Source: Chrysemys picta bellii
Taxonomy: Eukaryota; Chordata; Testudines; Emydidae
Direction: 5' to 3'
Length of the DNA: 64,000 nt
Assembly (NCBI RefSeq): GCF_011386835.1
Contig: NC_088792.1
Location: 236,412,394-236,476,393 of the forward strand
Below are positions 22,401-33,759 of the stretch, one piece after another (within the stretch, counting starts at the first letter, position 1; every line of letters starts with the position of its first letter). The notes beneath the pieces are model-generated. The model was not told the origin of the DNA, searched no databases, and saw only the letters and a program-made list of their open reading frames with translations. A program made the position numbers and the translations under genes.

Positions 22401-25297
22401 GTTCAGTGGGCACATTATCCACTTTATCCCTGAGAGATTGTTGACCCTGTCAGGAATCTCTTTCTCTCCTCATTACAATCCAGAGCTATAGGCTGTGTGG
22501 GGAAATGGTTGGTTTGGGGGAGATGGGCTGCCTGTTGGTATTGTGCGGAATGTTCGCGAGGTGGATGTTAGGAAATTTTCAGGGAAATGTTTTTTCATTA
22601 ATAAAACAACGTTTTTGTGGAAACAAATAGGTTTAATCAAAACTTTGGGGAAGATCTCTCACCTCAAAGATGGAATTTTGAGAGACACACCCAGAATTGC
22701 CAGTAGTCCAGGGCAGGGACATGACCTGACTCTTCCACATCCCAGGGGAGTGCTCTTCCTGCTGGGCTAGAGAGAGAGAGAGAGAGTGTTTCTTTTCCTC
22801 CCATCCCCCTGAATATATATAATTATAACAATGGGGAGGTACCTCTTACAGGAAATGATATTTTCAACTCTTTGAAAATCTAAACTCGGTTAATACTACT
22901 TCAATATACAATACTATGTTATTTTAAAATAGCGTTAAAATCCATTAGCAACTGTTTGACCCTTAAACTGTCCCCATTTCTTCCATCCACATGAATATTT
23001 TAAAGCAATAATGTGGCAGTTTAAATAGTTAATTTTTTTTTCCGAAGCAGCCAACAATCCCTGATTCAACCATAAGCCCACATCTACAACAAAGAGAATA
23101 TCATGGAGGGGAACTACTTTAAGATAGGATTTTTAATAATGTTGGGACATTTCTTAACAGCATTATTTAAAAGCTTTTTTTAAAAACTGCTCTCCCGCAC
23201 CTTTGTTCTTTCTGTGCCAGGAAATATTGTTTCATATTTAATACTAGACTTTAAATGTTTCATATGTTTATGACATGAAATACATGTACAATATAGTCAA
23301 GGCCCTTTGAATTCTGCTGCACTCAAGAGGAAGCTGCACCCATTTAGCTCCACACAGCAGTCTGAAAGTTTGCATGGTGAGAAAAACTTCTGCCCATGTG
23401 CTGTATACATTGAAGAATACATTTGAAACTAAACTTTTCAGTTTGAATTTGCATTTCTTTTAGCTTTCAAATGGAGCTAGGTACAGCAGGAGAAATGCTA
23501 TTTTCCCCATATTGTCCCTTAATAAGGAGGCCACTGCCAGGGTGAATAGTAATTCATGGATGGTAAGGATTTCTTGCCTTTGCTGAGACTGTGTAAAAAT
23601 AGCAATAGTGTGATACCAGTTCGCTAGGAACTGGACTGACACCACCTAGTCTTTTCATGAGGATCTATGATGATGGGCTTTTTTAGCCTAGTACCATGAA
23701 TTGCCTTAATTTTCAGCAAAGATAGCTAGCTGTCAATATCAAGCTCAGACATACATATTTTAATTACAGTCAATTGTAAATATATTGTGTCATGTGCCAC
23801 ATTCACATCCTGAGAAATACATCTTCTAATATGAACATTTGGAATACTTGACTGACGGACTTGGGTGCAGAATTCCTGAACAATCTCTGTGGCAAGAATA
23901 AGATAATTCTGTGGCCAATCTGAGTAAATTCTGCAGCAGTAATATTGTGTCATTGCCTCCTATCCTTTATCCACAGAATCTATTACTGACTGAAAAATTC
24001 CAGGAACCCAAGCTTTTCATAATCCCCTGGTCACAGACTCATTCTGGGATTCAGCTCCTAAAGGTAATATGGTAATACCTTTGTCCATTTTAGGGTTTAT
24101 TGTTATATGCTTGATAGCAAAGCAATGTTGCTTTTATACTTGTCTGTTCCAGGTGATAGAGCGGGGAGGGAATTCTTCAGCTGATATATATATTTTTTTT
24201 ATTTCAGAGATTTAAAATTGAAAAATGTAAATCATGTTAGTCTGTCTTTTATAAAATATTCACATGTGGAACTGCAACTTGCTTTTCTGATGAGTATTGT
24301 TGCATTTTCGGTTTGGGTTTTCAGGTGAGACAAAATTGCCTTTCCTCACTTTTCTTTTTTTAACCTTGCCATAACTTTTCATATGATATTCTAATATTAA
24401 AATAGTGATCATCCACTTCACATATATAGGTTGGTAAGTGTCAGAGATGCCCCAGAATGCATTGCCCACTTCTGATCCAAGTCAACCCCAGAATATCACA
24501 AGATTTCATGACTGCATTTGGGCATGCAGAAACTGCTTGATCTTTTTGTACGCTGGAGTGGATTTCAGTGAAGGCATAAGATTTGTTGGGAGTCAAGGAA
24601 TAGAAAATGGGGCAAATAGATTTCTTTGATTTTTAAAATAAATTGGTTTACACTGATCCTTATTTAGTCTGAACCTCTTTGTCTGTTCCTGTTCATAAGA
24701 TGCTGCTGCAATGTTTAGCTCTATCATTATTTATACTTCGAATTCAAGGTCCTCACCCTTGCTGCAGTATAGCGTCTTTTAAGTGTCTGTAAAGCATTGT
24801 TATGCACATGCAGTCCAAATAACTCTAACTGCCCTCCCAAGTTCCAAGGCACTGTATGGTATAACATGAGAAATATTCTGATTTGAGGTGCATCATGTTT
24901 TCCACACATTGTTTTATTTTTATGTTTACTCTAGTTTTATAATATAAACATTTTTGTGCACACTCTAGTTAATTTTGTTGCTCAAACACATACCCATATA
25001 ATTACCCCTGTGTTTAATTCAAATTTAATGTTACATGTTATTTTAATCACACTCCAAGTTGCCTTTAATGGTTAGGAGAAAAATTAACTATATTTCTGAG
25101 ACATAAAGTACTCAGACTACAAAGACATATTGTGTCCCCAGCAATAGTAGAGATGATTTAATTTATTACCAAATTAAAGTTGTCTAAATGGTTTTGGAGT
25201 GGGTCCCAGCATTAATTAACAGAAAGAGAAGTCAGGAGGTTAAAAATGAAACATGAATTTTATTGTGATTTTTATATCTCTTGTCAAGTCATACATT
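19433..25297. other. Non-coding DNA, nothing firmly assigned
   Basis: Apart from a G-run (21788-21799) and a (GA)n run (22769-22786), I see no repeat ends, coding domains or RNA genes in about 5.9 kb. Older diverged repeats may be present but cannot be named by eye. Confidence 0.45.
22769..22786. repeat. (AG)n microsatellite
   Basis: Nine uninterrupted AG units. Confidence 0.85.
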
Positions 25298-25425
25298 GGG
25301 TGAGGTCCCAGAAGACTGAAGAAGGTCAAACAGAGTACCTATCTTTAAAAAAGGGGAACAAAGAGGACCTAGGGAATTATAGACCAGACCAGTCAGCCTA
25401 ACTTTGATATCTGGAAAGATACTGG

Positions 25426-25600
25426 GACTCGGGGGACGGATAGCTCAGTGGTTTGTGCATTGGCCTGCTAAACCCAATGAAGGGGCCATTTAGGGATCTG
25501 GGGCAAAATCAGTACTTGGTCCTGCTAGTGAAGGCAGGAGGCTAGACTCAATGCCTTTTTGGGATCCCTTCCAGTTCTATGAGATAGGTATATCTCCATA
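25426..25600 (+). mobile_element. Cry-type tRNA SINE nested in CR1
   Basis: The tRNA-like head starts GGGGGACGGATAGCTCAGTGG, with a good Pol III box A at 25441-25451. The segment AATGAAGGGGCCATTTAGGG and the tail ending CCCTTCCAGTTCTATGA follow the cryptodiran turtle Cry SINE layout. The stretch that should hold box B (around GTTCAATCC) is deleted, so this copy could not be transcribed normally by Pol III. CR1 sequence is interrupted at 'gatactgg' and resumes near 25611. No clear target duplication was found. Confidence 0.85.
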
Positions 25601-26025
25601 TATTTATTTTAACAAATTATTAAACAATCAGCTTGTAAACACCTGGAGGATAATAGGGAGCCAGCATGGATTTGTAAGAACAAATCATGCCAAACCAACC
25701 TTATTTCCTTCTTTGACAGGGTTACTGGCCTAATTGACCAGGGGTGGGGTGGAGAAGGGAGCAGTACATGTGCTATTTCTTGATTTTAATAATGGTTTTG
25801 ACACAGTCCCACATGTCATTCTCATAAGCAGAGTAGGGAAACGGTCTCTAGTTTAAATTACTATAAGATAGGTGCAACACTGGTTTAAAGACAATATTCA
25901 GAGTAGTTATCAATGGTTTTATATGAAACTGGGAGAGTGTATCAGGTGGAGTCCTTCAGGGATCACTCTTGTGTCCGATACTATTCAGTATTTTTATTAA
26001 TGACTTGGATAATGAAGTGGAGAGT

Positions 26026-26110
26026 TGCATCTGAAGAAGTGAGGTTCTTACCCACAAAAGCTTATGCTCCCAATACTTCTGTTAATCTTAAAGGTGCCAC
26101 AGGACCCTCT
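26026..26110 (-). mobile_element. Single-arm, 5'-truncated copy of the foldback SINE unit
   Basis: An 85-bp insertion in CR1 is flanked by a perfect 12-bp direct repeat, gaagtggagagt (26014-26025 and 26111-26122). It matches the arm of the 7318-7551 element in reverse orientation (tgcatctgaagaagtgagg ... ggtgccacaggaccctct) and is not palindromic. It stops inside the unit at the end corresponding to the unit's 5' side. That is the truncation expected of target-primed reverse transcription. Confidence 0.9.
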
Positions 26111-26885
26111 GAAGTGGAGAGTGTACTTATACAATTTGCAGATGATACCAAGATGGGAGGGGTGCAGGCACTTTGGAGGACAGGATTAGAATTCAAAATG
26201 ACCTTAACAAGTTGGAGAGTTGATCTGAATTCAACAAGATGAAATTCAATAAATTCAAGTGAAAAGTACTACACTTAGGAAGGACAAATCAAATGCACAG
26301 CTACAAAATGGGAAATAACTGGCTGGGTAGTAGTACTGCTGAAAAGGACCTGGGGGTTATAGTGGAATCACAAATTGGATATGTCTTGTCAAGGTGGTGC
26401 AGCTGCGAAAAAGGCTAATATAATTCTGGAGTGTATTAGCAGACATGGGAGGTAATTGCCCCTCTCTACTCAGCACTGGAATACTGTGTCCAGTTCTGGG
26501 CACCAGACTTTAGGAAAGACGTGAACAAATTGGAGAGTCCAGAGGAGAGCAACAAAAAAATTATCAGAGGTTTAGAAAACCTGATCTATGAGGGAAGATT
26601 AAAAGGCTTGGGCATGTTTAGTCTTGAGAAAAGAAGATGGAAGGGGGTGGAGGGACCTGATAACAGTCTTCAAATATGTTAAGGCCTGTTATAAATAGGA
26701 CTGTGATCAATTGTTCTCCATGTCCACTGAAGGCAGGACAAGAAATAGTGGGCTTAATCTGCAGCAAGGGAGATTTAGGTTAGGTATTAGGAAACACTTT
26801 CTAACTGTAAGGGTCTTTAAGCTCTGGGATAGGCTTACAAGAAGGTTGTGGAATCCCCATCGTTGGAGGTTTTTAAAAACAGGTT

Positions 26886-27095
26886 GTGTAACTCACACAC
26901 CTGCGGGGAATGGGGGTGGGGAGAGAGAGCGAGAAGGAGGAGGAGAGAGATTGAGATTAATGACTCTGCTCTACAGCCTTAGCTAACATGCATATGGCTT
27001 TTAGCTCATGCAGTAGAGGCTCATGCACTAAGCTCCCTGAGACCCTAGGTTCAATCCTGCCCACCGACAACCAGGGTCTGTCGGTGTTACAGTTG
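26886..27095 (+). mobile_element. tRNA-derived SINE-like insertion in the CR1 3' end
   Basis: CR1 sequence breaks after 'aaaacaggttg' (about 26885) and resumes at 'ttggacaaagacctgtcagg' (about 27092). The insertion holds a purine-rich stretch (26920-26955), then a tRNA-like segment. This has TTAGCTCATGCAGTAGAGG resembling box A (about 27001-27019) and GGTTCAATCC, a perfect box B (27048-27057). The flanking gttg is too short to be sure of a duplication. It is not a tRNA gene: no acceptor stem or anticodon arm can be drawn. Confidence 0.6.
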
Positions 27096-27203
27096 GACAA
27101 AGACCTGTCAGGGATGGTCTAAGTTAACTTGGTCCTGCAGCACAGGGGGCTGGACTTGATGACTTCTCAAGGGCCCTTCCAGCCCTACGTATCTATGATC
27201 TTA

Positions 27204-28412
27204 AATTATATGTATGCATTTTGTAGACTTAATTTAAGATGTCTTAAATTACACTTATTATATTCTACATATGAATTTCTCAAAACAACCAACTTTGCTG
27301 AAAATATTTCACAAATATTAACTGAATCAGATCTTAGAAAGGTGCCAGTATGGCAGCCCTAGAAATGTGAAGTACTACAAAGACAGTGATAGTATAAGAT
27401 TCCCATATTGTGTATTAAATTAGAATTTGATAGGTCCACTCTACAGATGAAAAAAATAGTTCAATCTTTACATCCCTACAATTTTTGACATTATTGTGGT
27501 GGTTTCTGCTATGTCAACTCTTGAACCAAATTTTTTAAACCTTGTGTGTTGAAAGCTATGCACCAAACCACATTTTGGCTTCCAAATAAGTGATCTGGGA
27601 TTCAGAAGTTTTGGGGACACAAAGCTCCAGCTAAAGTCAGTGGCAGTTGTACATGCTGAGTGCCTCTAAAGTTTTGATTAAAAGGCCAAATTTTCAACAG
27701 TACTCTGATTTATGCATGTGCAAAATTCACACTGCATACAAAAGGGGATTTGCACATGCAAAAGTGCAAAATATGGTGCTCTCTCTTACAGAGATTGGAG
27801 GCTTCCTTGAAATTTGGATCTAAATAGATATCTCATTTATAGGACAAAATTGGACAATCAACTATCTGTACTACTTGTAAGTATTTTATGGCATGTGACA
27901 AACAGCCAGGAAGGAACATGGGGATTTATTTTTGTCACTAAAATCAGTCTGTGTGTATTAAATCATTTTTATTCACCCATCAACTTGAAGAACACAAAAG
28001 TGGTAGAAATGCGCTACTAGTAAACGGAAGCATTTCTTTAGAGAAATTATTTTGGAAAAAAATACAATCTTGCTAGTGGAACATGTAAAACTAATTCTGC
28101 TTATTTTTTTAATGTTTTCAGTTTCCTGCATGTGATTGCATTGTTATGTCACTTCTGTCACTATGCTTCTGTGCAATGTGGTTCACTGATGTTATCTCTC
28201 TGTATTTCATTGTTTGTTGTATGGAATTTATTTCACTGTTCATGCTGCTGTCTGTTTTCTAGCAGTGTATGTTTTCTTTCAAGTGATTCCTTTCCTTGTA
28301 TTATATGGATTTGCAAGTCTTCCCGCTTTAAGCTATGTAGGCTACACCTTGGCTTCATGTTGACATCGTTTTTTTCCTGTGTCAACTTTCTCTTCATTTT
28401 GCCTGAAAAATA
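27204..28412. other. Non-coding, nothing assigned
   Basis: No coding domain or repeat terminus was seen. The 168-codon frame that begins at 28132 runs into the MITE at 28421 and has no recognisable domain. Confidence 0.45.
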
Positions 28413-28420
28413 TGTGAGAG

Positions 28421-28666
28421 CAGGGCTGGCGCTTCCATTTAGGCGACCTAGGTGGTTGTCTAGGGCACCAGGATTTGGGGGAGTGGCATTTTGCTGCCCT
28501 TGGCGTCAATTCAGTGTCGGGGGGGTCCTTCCACGCTCCGGGTCTTTGGCGGCAATTCTGTGGCGGGTCCTTCACTCTCTCCGGGACCCGACCCTGAAGT
28601 GCCCCGAAGACCGGGAGCGCGGAAGGACCCCTGCCTAGGGTGCCAAAAACCCTGGCGCCACTCCTG
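28421..28666. mobile_element. hAT-like MITE, GC-rich, 246 bp
   Basis: The terminal inverted repeat reads CAGGGCTGGCGC at the left, with the inverse of CAGGAGTGGCGC at the right (10 of 12 match). It has a perfect 8-bp duplication, tgtgagag (28413-28420 and 28667-28674). The interior is much richer in G+C than its flanks. It contains repeated 'ggtccttc' motifs and no transposase. Confidence 0.85.
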
Positions 28667-28674
28667 TGTGAGAG

Positions 28675-31307
28675 CACAATTCATATTTGAATGTGTAAAT
28701 GAATGAATTCCATAAATGGACTGCTTTCTAAATTCTTAGGAAATATGTATACTGTACAGTAGTTCTTCCATAAGATTTTTTATATTCTCTAATAGCACAC
28801 ATTAGGACTTTTGTGAAATGTGCACCCATTGAATTGCTTTATGGGACCTAACCAAAGGGGGAAAAAAGGGTACCTGGTAGGCAGCTCACAGATGTTCAAA
28901 GGGCCTCTTTGGATTTTTAATATGGTGAACTCGCCTGCATGCTTCTTTATCCACAGCTAAAGTCCTAGTTTGTAAAGGCTACATTAAACCTTCCTTGTTA
29001 ACATATCTGCTGCCATTACTACAGAGTTCCTTTTCCTAGACTGTTTGCCAAAGCAGAAGACAGGGAATGACATCAGGCCCCTCCGTGGTGCCTCTGAATA
29101 TTGGGCACCTCTGTAGTATTATATTTGTAGGCAGTCTCATCCAGATTGTCACTATTTTCACCCTTCAGAAAAGGTTGTAAAGTAAACCAAATAAATACAA
29201 TGGACCTGTTTCTCCTCTCACTGAACAGCGGGGTAAATCAGAAATAGCTGAGCACAATGGAGCTGCTTTAGTAAAATTAATGTAAGAGAGGGGAGAAACC
29301 TTTAGTTAAAATCTCACTAAGGTTGATAGGTATGAATTTGCCCCAGAACATAACTGTAAGAATAATCCCCCACCGGAGACACAAGATGTATGTTAATCAT
29401 TCCAGGAGCTTTTGCTGAATATTGTTTTGGGAAGGTGTGTGTGTGTGTGTGTGTAGGCATAACAGACAAAAATCTAGGAAAGTCAGAAGGAGAGAGAGAA
29501 ATCCTGAAAAAACAGCTAAATGTCTGGTGGCTAACATTGGGAGAAGTCTGGGGAAAGGTTTTTATACCAGGAGTTCAAGCAGAAAAGAGGGTTCCTGGCA
29601 CGGTGTGCAAAAGAAGCTGTTTCCTGCTGTTCAATTCTTTCTGCGTTCAGAGATGCAGGTCTTTGTACATCCTTTGTAAATAAACAAAACTGCATCAGTG
29701 AAATAACAAACTATCACTAATTTCTCCTCCTAACTGCAGCAACATGCAAAGACTCTGAATTTTTGCCTAGGCACTTGGGTTAGAAGAGGCAACACTATTC
29801 TAAAAAGTTTAAATTTGTTAATCAATGATATTTTACTATGCATTTTAGTTTTATGCTACAATTACCTGTTGTGTTTTAATTTGTCCGCACAATGAGGGCT
29901 TGATATTTAAGGGCCAGACTCTCAGCTGGTGGTAACAGTGATAGCTTCATAGAAGTCAATGACATTATACCAATTTATAGCATCTATCTAGCACAAAACA
30001 CTAGCTATATAGCTCTGTATACTTTTTGTGCATGAAAAATGAAAATTTAGCTTACACAACTAATAGCTGTATGAGATAAATATTCAATAATAATACTGCT
30101 TTTTTTTCTCCCAGAGATAGCATAAAATTTTGACAAATTACAGATTTACAGTAAAGTACACTTGCATTGCCGCTGGGAAATAGGGTCATCCGTAGTGCAT
30201 TTTTTCCAAATCATATTATAGTAGTGAAGGAAAGTGTTATTCTTTAGAACATTTTTCCTATGTTTTTTTTTTTTTTTTTAAAAGCTTACCACTCTTTTTA
30301 ACATTGAAAATATAGCAAAATTTGAATAGTAGAAAACACAAATATGTTACCATATTTGTACACATTTATTTCAGAAGCAAGAGTGGCTTTTTGCATTTGT
30401 TCATTCTGAGATATTTGGCCATGCAGAATCATTGCTTACCAGTGTCATAGAAAACATTAGACATGATTAGCTGCAGGTATCCATGCCAGATGATATCCAA
30501 GTAAAGTCCTTTTTGTATTTCATCTTATAATTGTATTTGCAAGTTAATGTTTGAAGTGTCAGTCTTTGTAAAATTAGCTCATCTTGTTATGATTTAGAGC
30601 TTTGATGTGAGTGAAAGGCTTCAATTGCAATGCATAGTCACATCTGAGAGTAAACTGCATAGACAAAGAGACTTACAAGACTAGTAAATCAAATACTCCG
30701 AACTGTCTATGTGGATTATGAGGTACTATTTGCATAACTTTGAAGTATTTATACTGATGAAATTACAATAATTAAAATCATTGCTGTGTCAATTGCTAGA
30801 TGCCACAAGGCATAGCAATTACTAGCATGCAAATCAGACTTTGTGTAAGCATTTTAAAGAATAATTACCTTATTTGATTCAGATGTGCCTGAAAGGCTTT
30901 AAGAATCATTTGAGCTATTTTGCCTTCAACAGTTTTTAGGTCTGAAGATAATATTGTTGCTATTATTGTTATTGATGACAATACTTTTGTGTGAGTATAC
31001 TTTTGCCTGGTTTGGTTGTCTAAACTGAAGACTATTGGTAAAAGTTAAATAAAGTTAGGAAGGATTTACCTTATATTAGTTTATTCTGAATCTCTTCCCC
31101 CAACCTAATATGTCATGTAAGATCCAGCAAAAGCACTCTTCCCCTTATCTTTGTGTTACAACTTGTCAAATGTATTTAGGGGAGTGGCGTATAAATTACT
31201 TCACACTCACTTATTTACTTTTCTTTTATAAAAGCCTTTGTCTGTGTTCATCCCATTTTCCTGTGCTATTTTACATAGGTTGATACCACGTTCATCACCA
31301 GAGTATC
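28675..31307. other. Non-coding AT-rich DNA with a (GT)n run
   Basis: (GT)n lies at 29435-29454 and a long T-run at about 30263-30279. Near 29909-29985 is a tract resembling old sauropsid repeats (ctctcagctggt ... gaagtcaatgacat). Nothing else could be named. Confidence 0.45.
29435..29454. repeat. (GT)n microsatellite
   Basis: Ten GT units. Confidence 0.85.
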
Positions 31308-31318
31308 TACTTACAGTG

Positions 31319-31510
31319 AAAAGAAGAACAGGAGGACTTGTGGCACCTTAGAGACTAACAAATTTATTAGAGCATAAGCTTTCGTGGACTACAGCCCACT
31401 TCTTCGGATGCATAAGCTTATGCTCTAATAAATTTGTTAGTCTCTAAGGTGCCACAAGTCCTCCTGTTCTTCTTTTTGCGGATACAGACTAACACGGCTG
31501 CTACTCTGAA
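31319..31510 (-). mobile_element. Foldback SINE-like insertion 2
   Basis: The insertion is flanked by a perfect 11-bp direct repeat, tacttacagtg (31308-31318 and 31511-31521). The arms at 31319-31381 and 31414-31476 are exact inverse copies over 63 bp, separated by a 32-nt loop. Beyond the right arm lies a 34-nt head whose reverse complement reads TTCAGAGTAGCAGCCGTGTTAGTCTG and so on, matching the head of insertion 1. In this orientation (minus strand) the element ends in CTTCTTTT, a T-run. The arm sequence is a diverged relative of the arm in insertion 1. Confidence 0.88.
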
Positions 31511-31721
31511 TACTTACAGTGAGAGAGCTCTAGCCTGAGCATCACCACAGTTGCTGCAAAACCAGACAATAGGGAAGCAGTTGCTTAGGTAACCCTTTAG
31601 GGTTCTGTAGGAGGTTAATACCAGTACCTTGAATTCCAGTTGGAAAGTGTATTGGCAGCCAGTGAACATCACAGAGCACTGGTATAATGTGCTGCTAACA
31701 TGAATCTCTTCTTAATATTAG

Positions 31722-31905
31722 AGTCATAGAATGTCAGGGTTGGAAGGGACCTCAAAAGATCATCTATTCCAACCCCCTGCTCAAAGCAGGACCAACTCCC
31801 AGACAGATTTTTGCCCCAGATCCCTAAATGGCCCCCTCAAGGATTAAACTTATAACCCTGCGTTTAGCAGGCCAATGCTCAAACCACTGAGCTATCCCTC
31901 CCCCA
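31722..31905 (-). mobile_element. Cry-type tRNA SINE, minus strand
   Basis: Read on the minus strand, this starts GGGGGAGGGATAGCTCAGTGG with an intact box A (complement at 31884-31894). A box B-like GTTTAATCC lies on the complement at 31841-31849. Then come the conserved 'aatggcc...gatctggggc' linker and a CR1-like tail (ctgctttgagcagggggttgg on the minus strand) ending in a 'tctatga'-type 3' end. It is the more complete of the two Cry copies in the window. This family is the main basis for inferring a cryptodiran turtle. Confidence 0.9.
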
Positions 31906-33294
31906 AGGCATATGGAGGCCCCACTGCATTCTTCTACACTAACTTCACTTTCCAAGTGATTTCAAAGTGTGGAGCACGTTACAGAACCAGCAATATAAAC
32001 ATTTATAATATGCTATTAAACAACATTTGTTTAGGTAAATAATTGCCAAAGATTGGAAATATGCTCAAACCTACATGTGTGGGACATACCTATATGATGA
32101 GTGAAGGTGGGATATTATTAATTTACCACTTTTATCCTGAATCTTTTGAGAGGAATGGGCAGAACAATAATTCATAGGAGTGAAATCTCTTCTGCATAAA
32201 AAACCTCTGTACGCCTACAGAATTACTATAAATCATCTTTAAAATGGCTATCCTTTTCTTCTGGCAATAAAAGTAAAATTAATTAAAAAGTACAAACCAC
32301 ACTTAAAAAGTACAAACCAATTAACAATTGCCCTCTCAGCCAGAGTGTATAATATTATTATATCTAAGAATCAAACAATATAGTACTTCCTAAAGAATCT
32401 CCCTCAGCCTGCCTCTCTTTTCTTTTCTGTGTGATAGTCTTGTTTGCCTGACCGCTCCCACCCCCTGTGATGTTTCAATCATATCCCTCAACAATTAGTT
32501 GTTTGTAGAGTAACAGCACTGTGGTGAGGTGAAAAGGAGAAGGGGAAAGAAAAGGAGAAGTGAGAGCTTCCTCTGACATTACAATGCCAACACCTTGTGA
32601 ATTTTTCACAGGTGCCAACTTCAGAGATCATATTCAATTAAAAAGTAGTACCAACTCCTATCAAATTCTGACATTCCTGATCATCACTGTAAAGGATTTA
32701 AATCACAGGTCCGGGTTTGCTAGCAGATACAGCCTTTGCTCTGGGAATCAGGTAAGCTAGGATTCCATGAGGCATGCCCAGGAGCTATGTTGCTTTTCAC
32801 ACTTAACTGTATGTTTCAAAAGGAGCAATGTGAGACCATGGCTTGGCTGGCTGCCAACTAGATCATACGAACTAAAGGACTGGTCATACCTCTACCTGGA
32901 AGGTTCATTCTCCTTTTGGGTTGTGGCAATTCCAGTTGGTACGTCAGCCAGCCAGCCTTATCTCCTAGTGCTCACAGGGAAGGGGCACCATATTATCTTT
33001 TTCTCTACCAACACACACACAAAAAAATAGGATCTAGCCTGTAATGTGGAGAATATTGTAAACAAATATTATACCCAGGACATTACACAATGTAATTATA
33101 TACATTAACCCCTGACAGACTTCAGGAAGAAAATAAAAATGCATCATGTTGTTAATTTGTAATCAGTCTTAAAGGGACACTGTTCAATTCTGTATCATAT
33201 GATCTAAATTCCTTAACTAACTTTGTTACAGTAACAGCTTAAAATCTTAAAGCTGAAATTTGGTTTCAAATCAAATTCATCTTTGTCTTCTCTG
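31906..33294. other. Non-coding, nothing assigned
   Basis: No repeat termini or coding domains were recognised. A short AC-rich tract lies near 33012. Confidence 0.45.
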
Positions 33295-33640
33295 CTGTTT
33301 GCAGCTTGTTCTGAATGCAGCAGCACGTTTGCTCGCTAGCTGGCTCTGCTGTGATCATATTACAGCCGCCCTGCATTCTTTACATTGGCTGACTATAAAG
33401 TGGTGGATTCATTTGAAGAAGTCACTGTTGATTTTTAAAGCACTTAGCAGTGCAGGCTCTGTCTGGATTTGAGACCTATTCCTTGGGCTTCTGCCTGATG
33501 GGTATCTGTGTTCAAACACTGCCCACTGTTTAATGATCCTGAAATCAAGTCTTAAGCTGGTAGTCATTTGGGCCTTTACTGTGGTGGGACCAAGGCTCTA
33601 GAGCTCAGTCTCTTCTGAAATCTGTTTCATTTAATCTTTC
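33295..33640 (+). mobile_element. L2-like LINE relic
   Basis: The frame 33260-33472 includes QLVLNAAARLLASWLCCDH followed by ITAALHSLHWLTIKWWI and LLIFKALSSAGS. This resembles the C-terminal end of L2/Rex-type LINE ORF2, where 'QLVLNAAARL...DHITPLLRSLHWLPV' is a familiar block. Later sequence is heavily mutated, and the 3' end is not defined. Confidence 0.65.
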
Positions 33641-33759
33641 TTACTTTAAAAAAAATCTGCAGGGTTTTTTTTTATTCTGAAGCTGTCATATTTTATTATT
33701 TTATTCTTCCTACACCACTTTTACCCCTTTTAAAATCTTTCATTGACTGGTTTTAGTTT

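Larger units (their letters stand above)
25298..27203 (+). mobile_element. CR1 LINE, 5'-truncated, with nested insertions
   Basis: CR1 ORF2 similarity runs through the whole interval in short, shifted frames: the tract 'tttaaaaaaggggaac' near 25345, 'caaattattaaacaatcag' near 25613, a FADD-type block (FADDTKMGG) near 26133, and 'tgggataggcttac' near 26826. The 3' untranslated end closes at 'gcccttccagccctac' near 27190. Three younger insertions interrupt it: a Cry SINE, a truncated SINE-like unit, and a tRNA-headed segment. Many stops and indels make it inactive. Confidence 0.85.

Noticed and set aside
27001..27065. Possible tRNA gene
   Set aside because: Boxes A and B are present, but no acceptor stem or anticodon arm can be folded. 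The context is a SINE inside CR1.
28132..28638. 168-codon frame beginning with a hydrophobic stretch
   Set aside because: The second half is the GC-rich MITE at 28421-28666. The first half is Cys/Phe-rich AT-rich DNA with no family resemblance.
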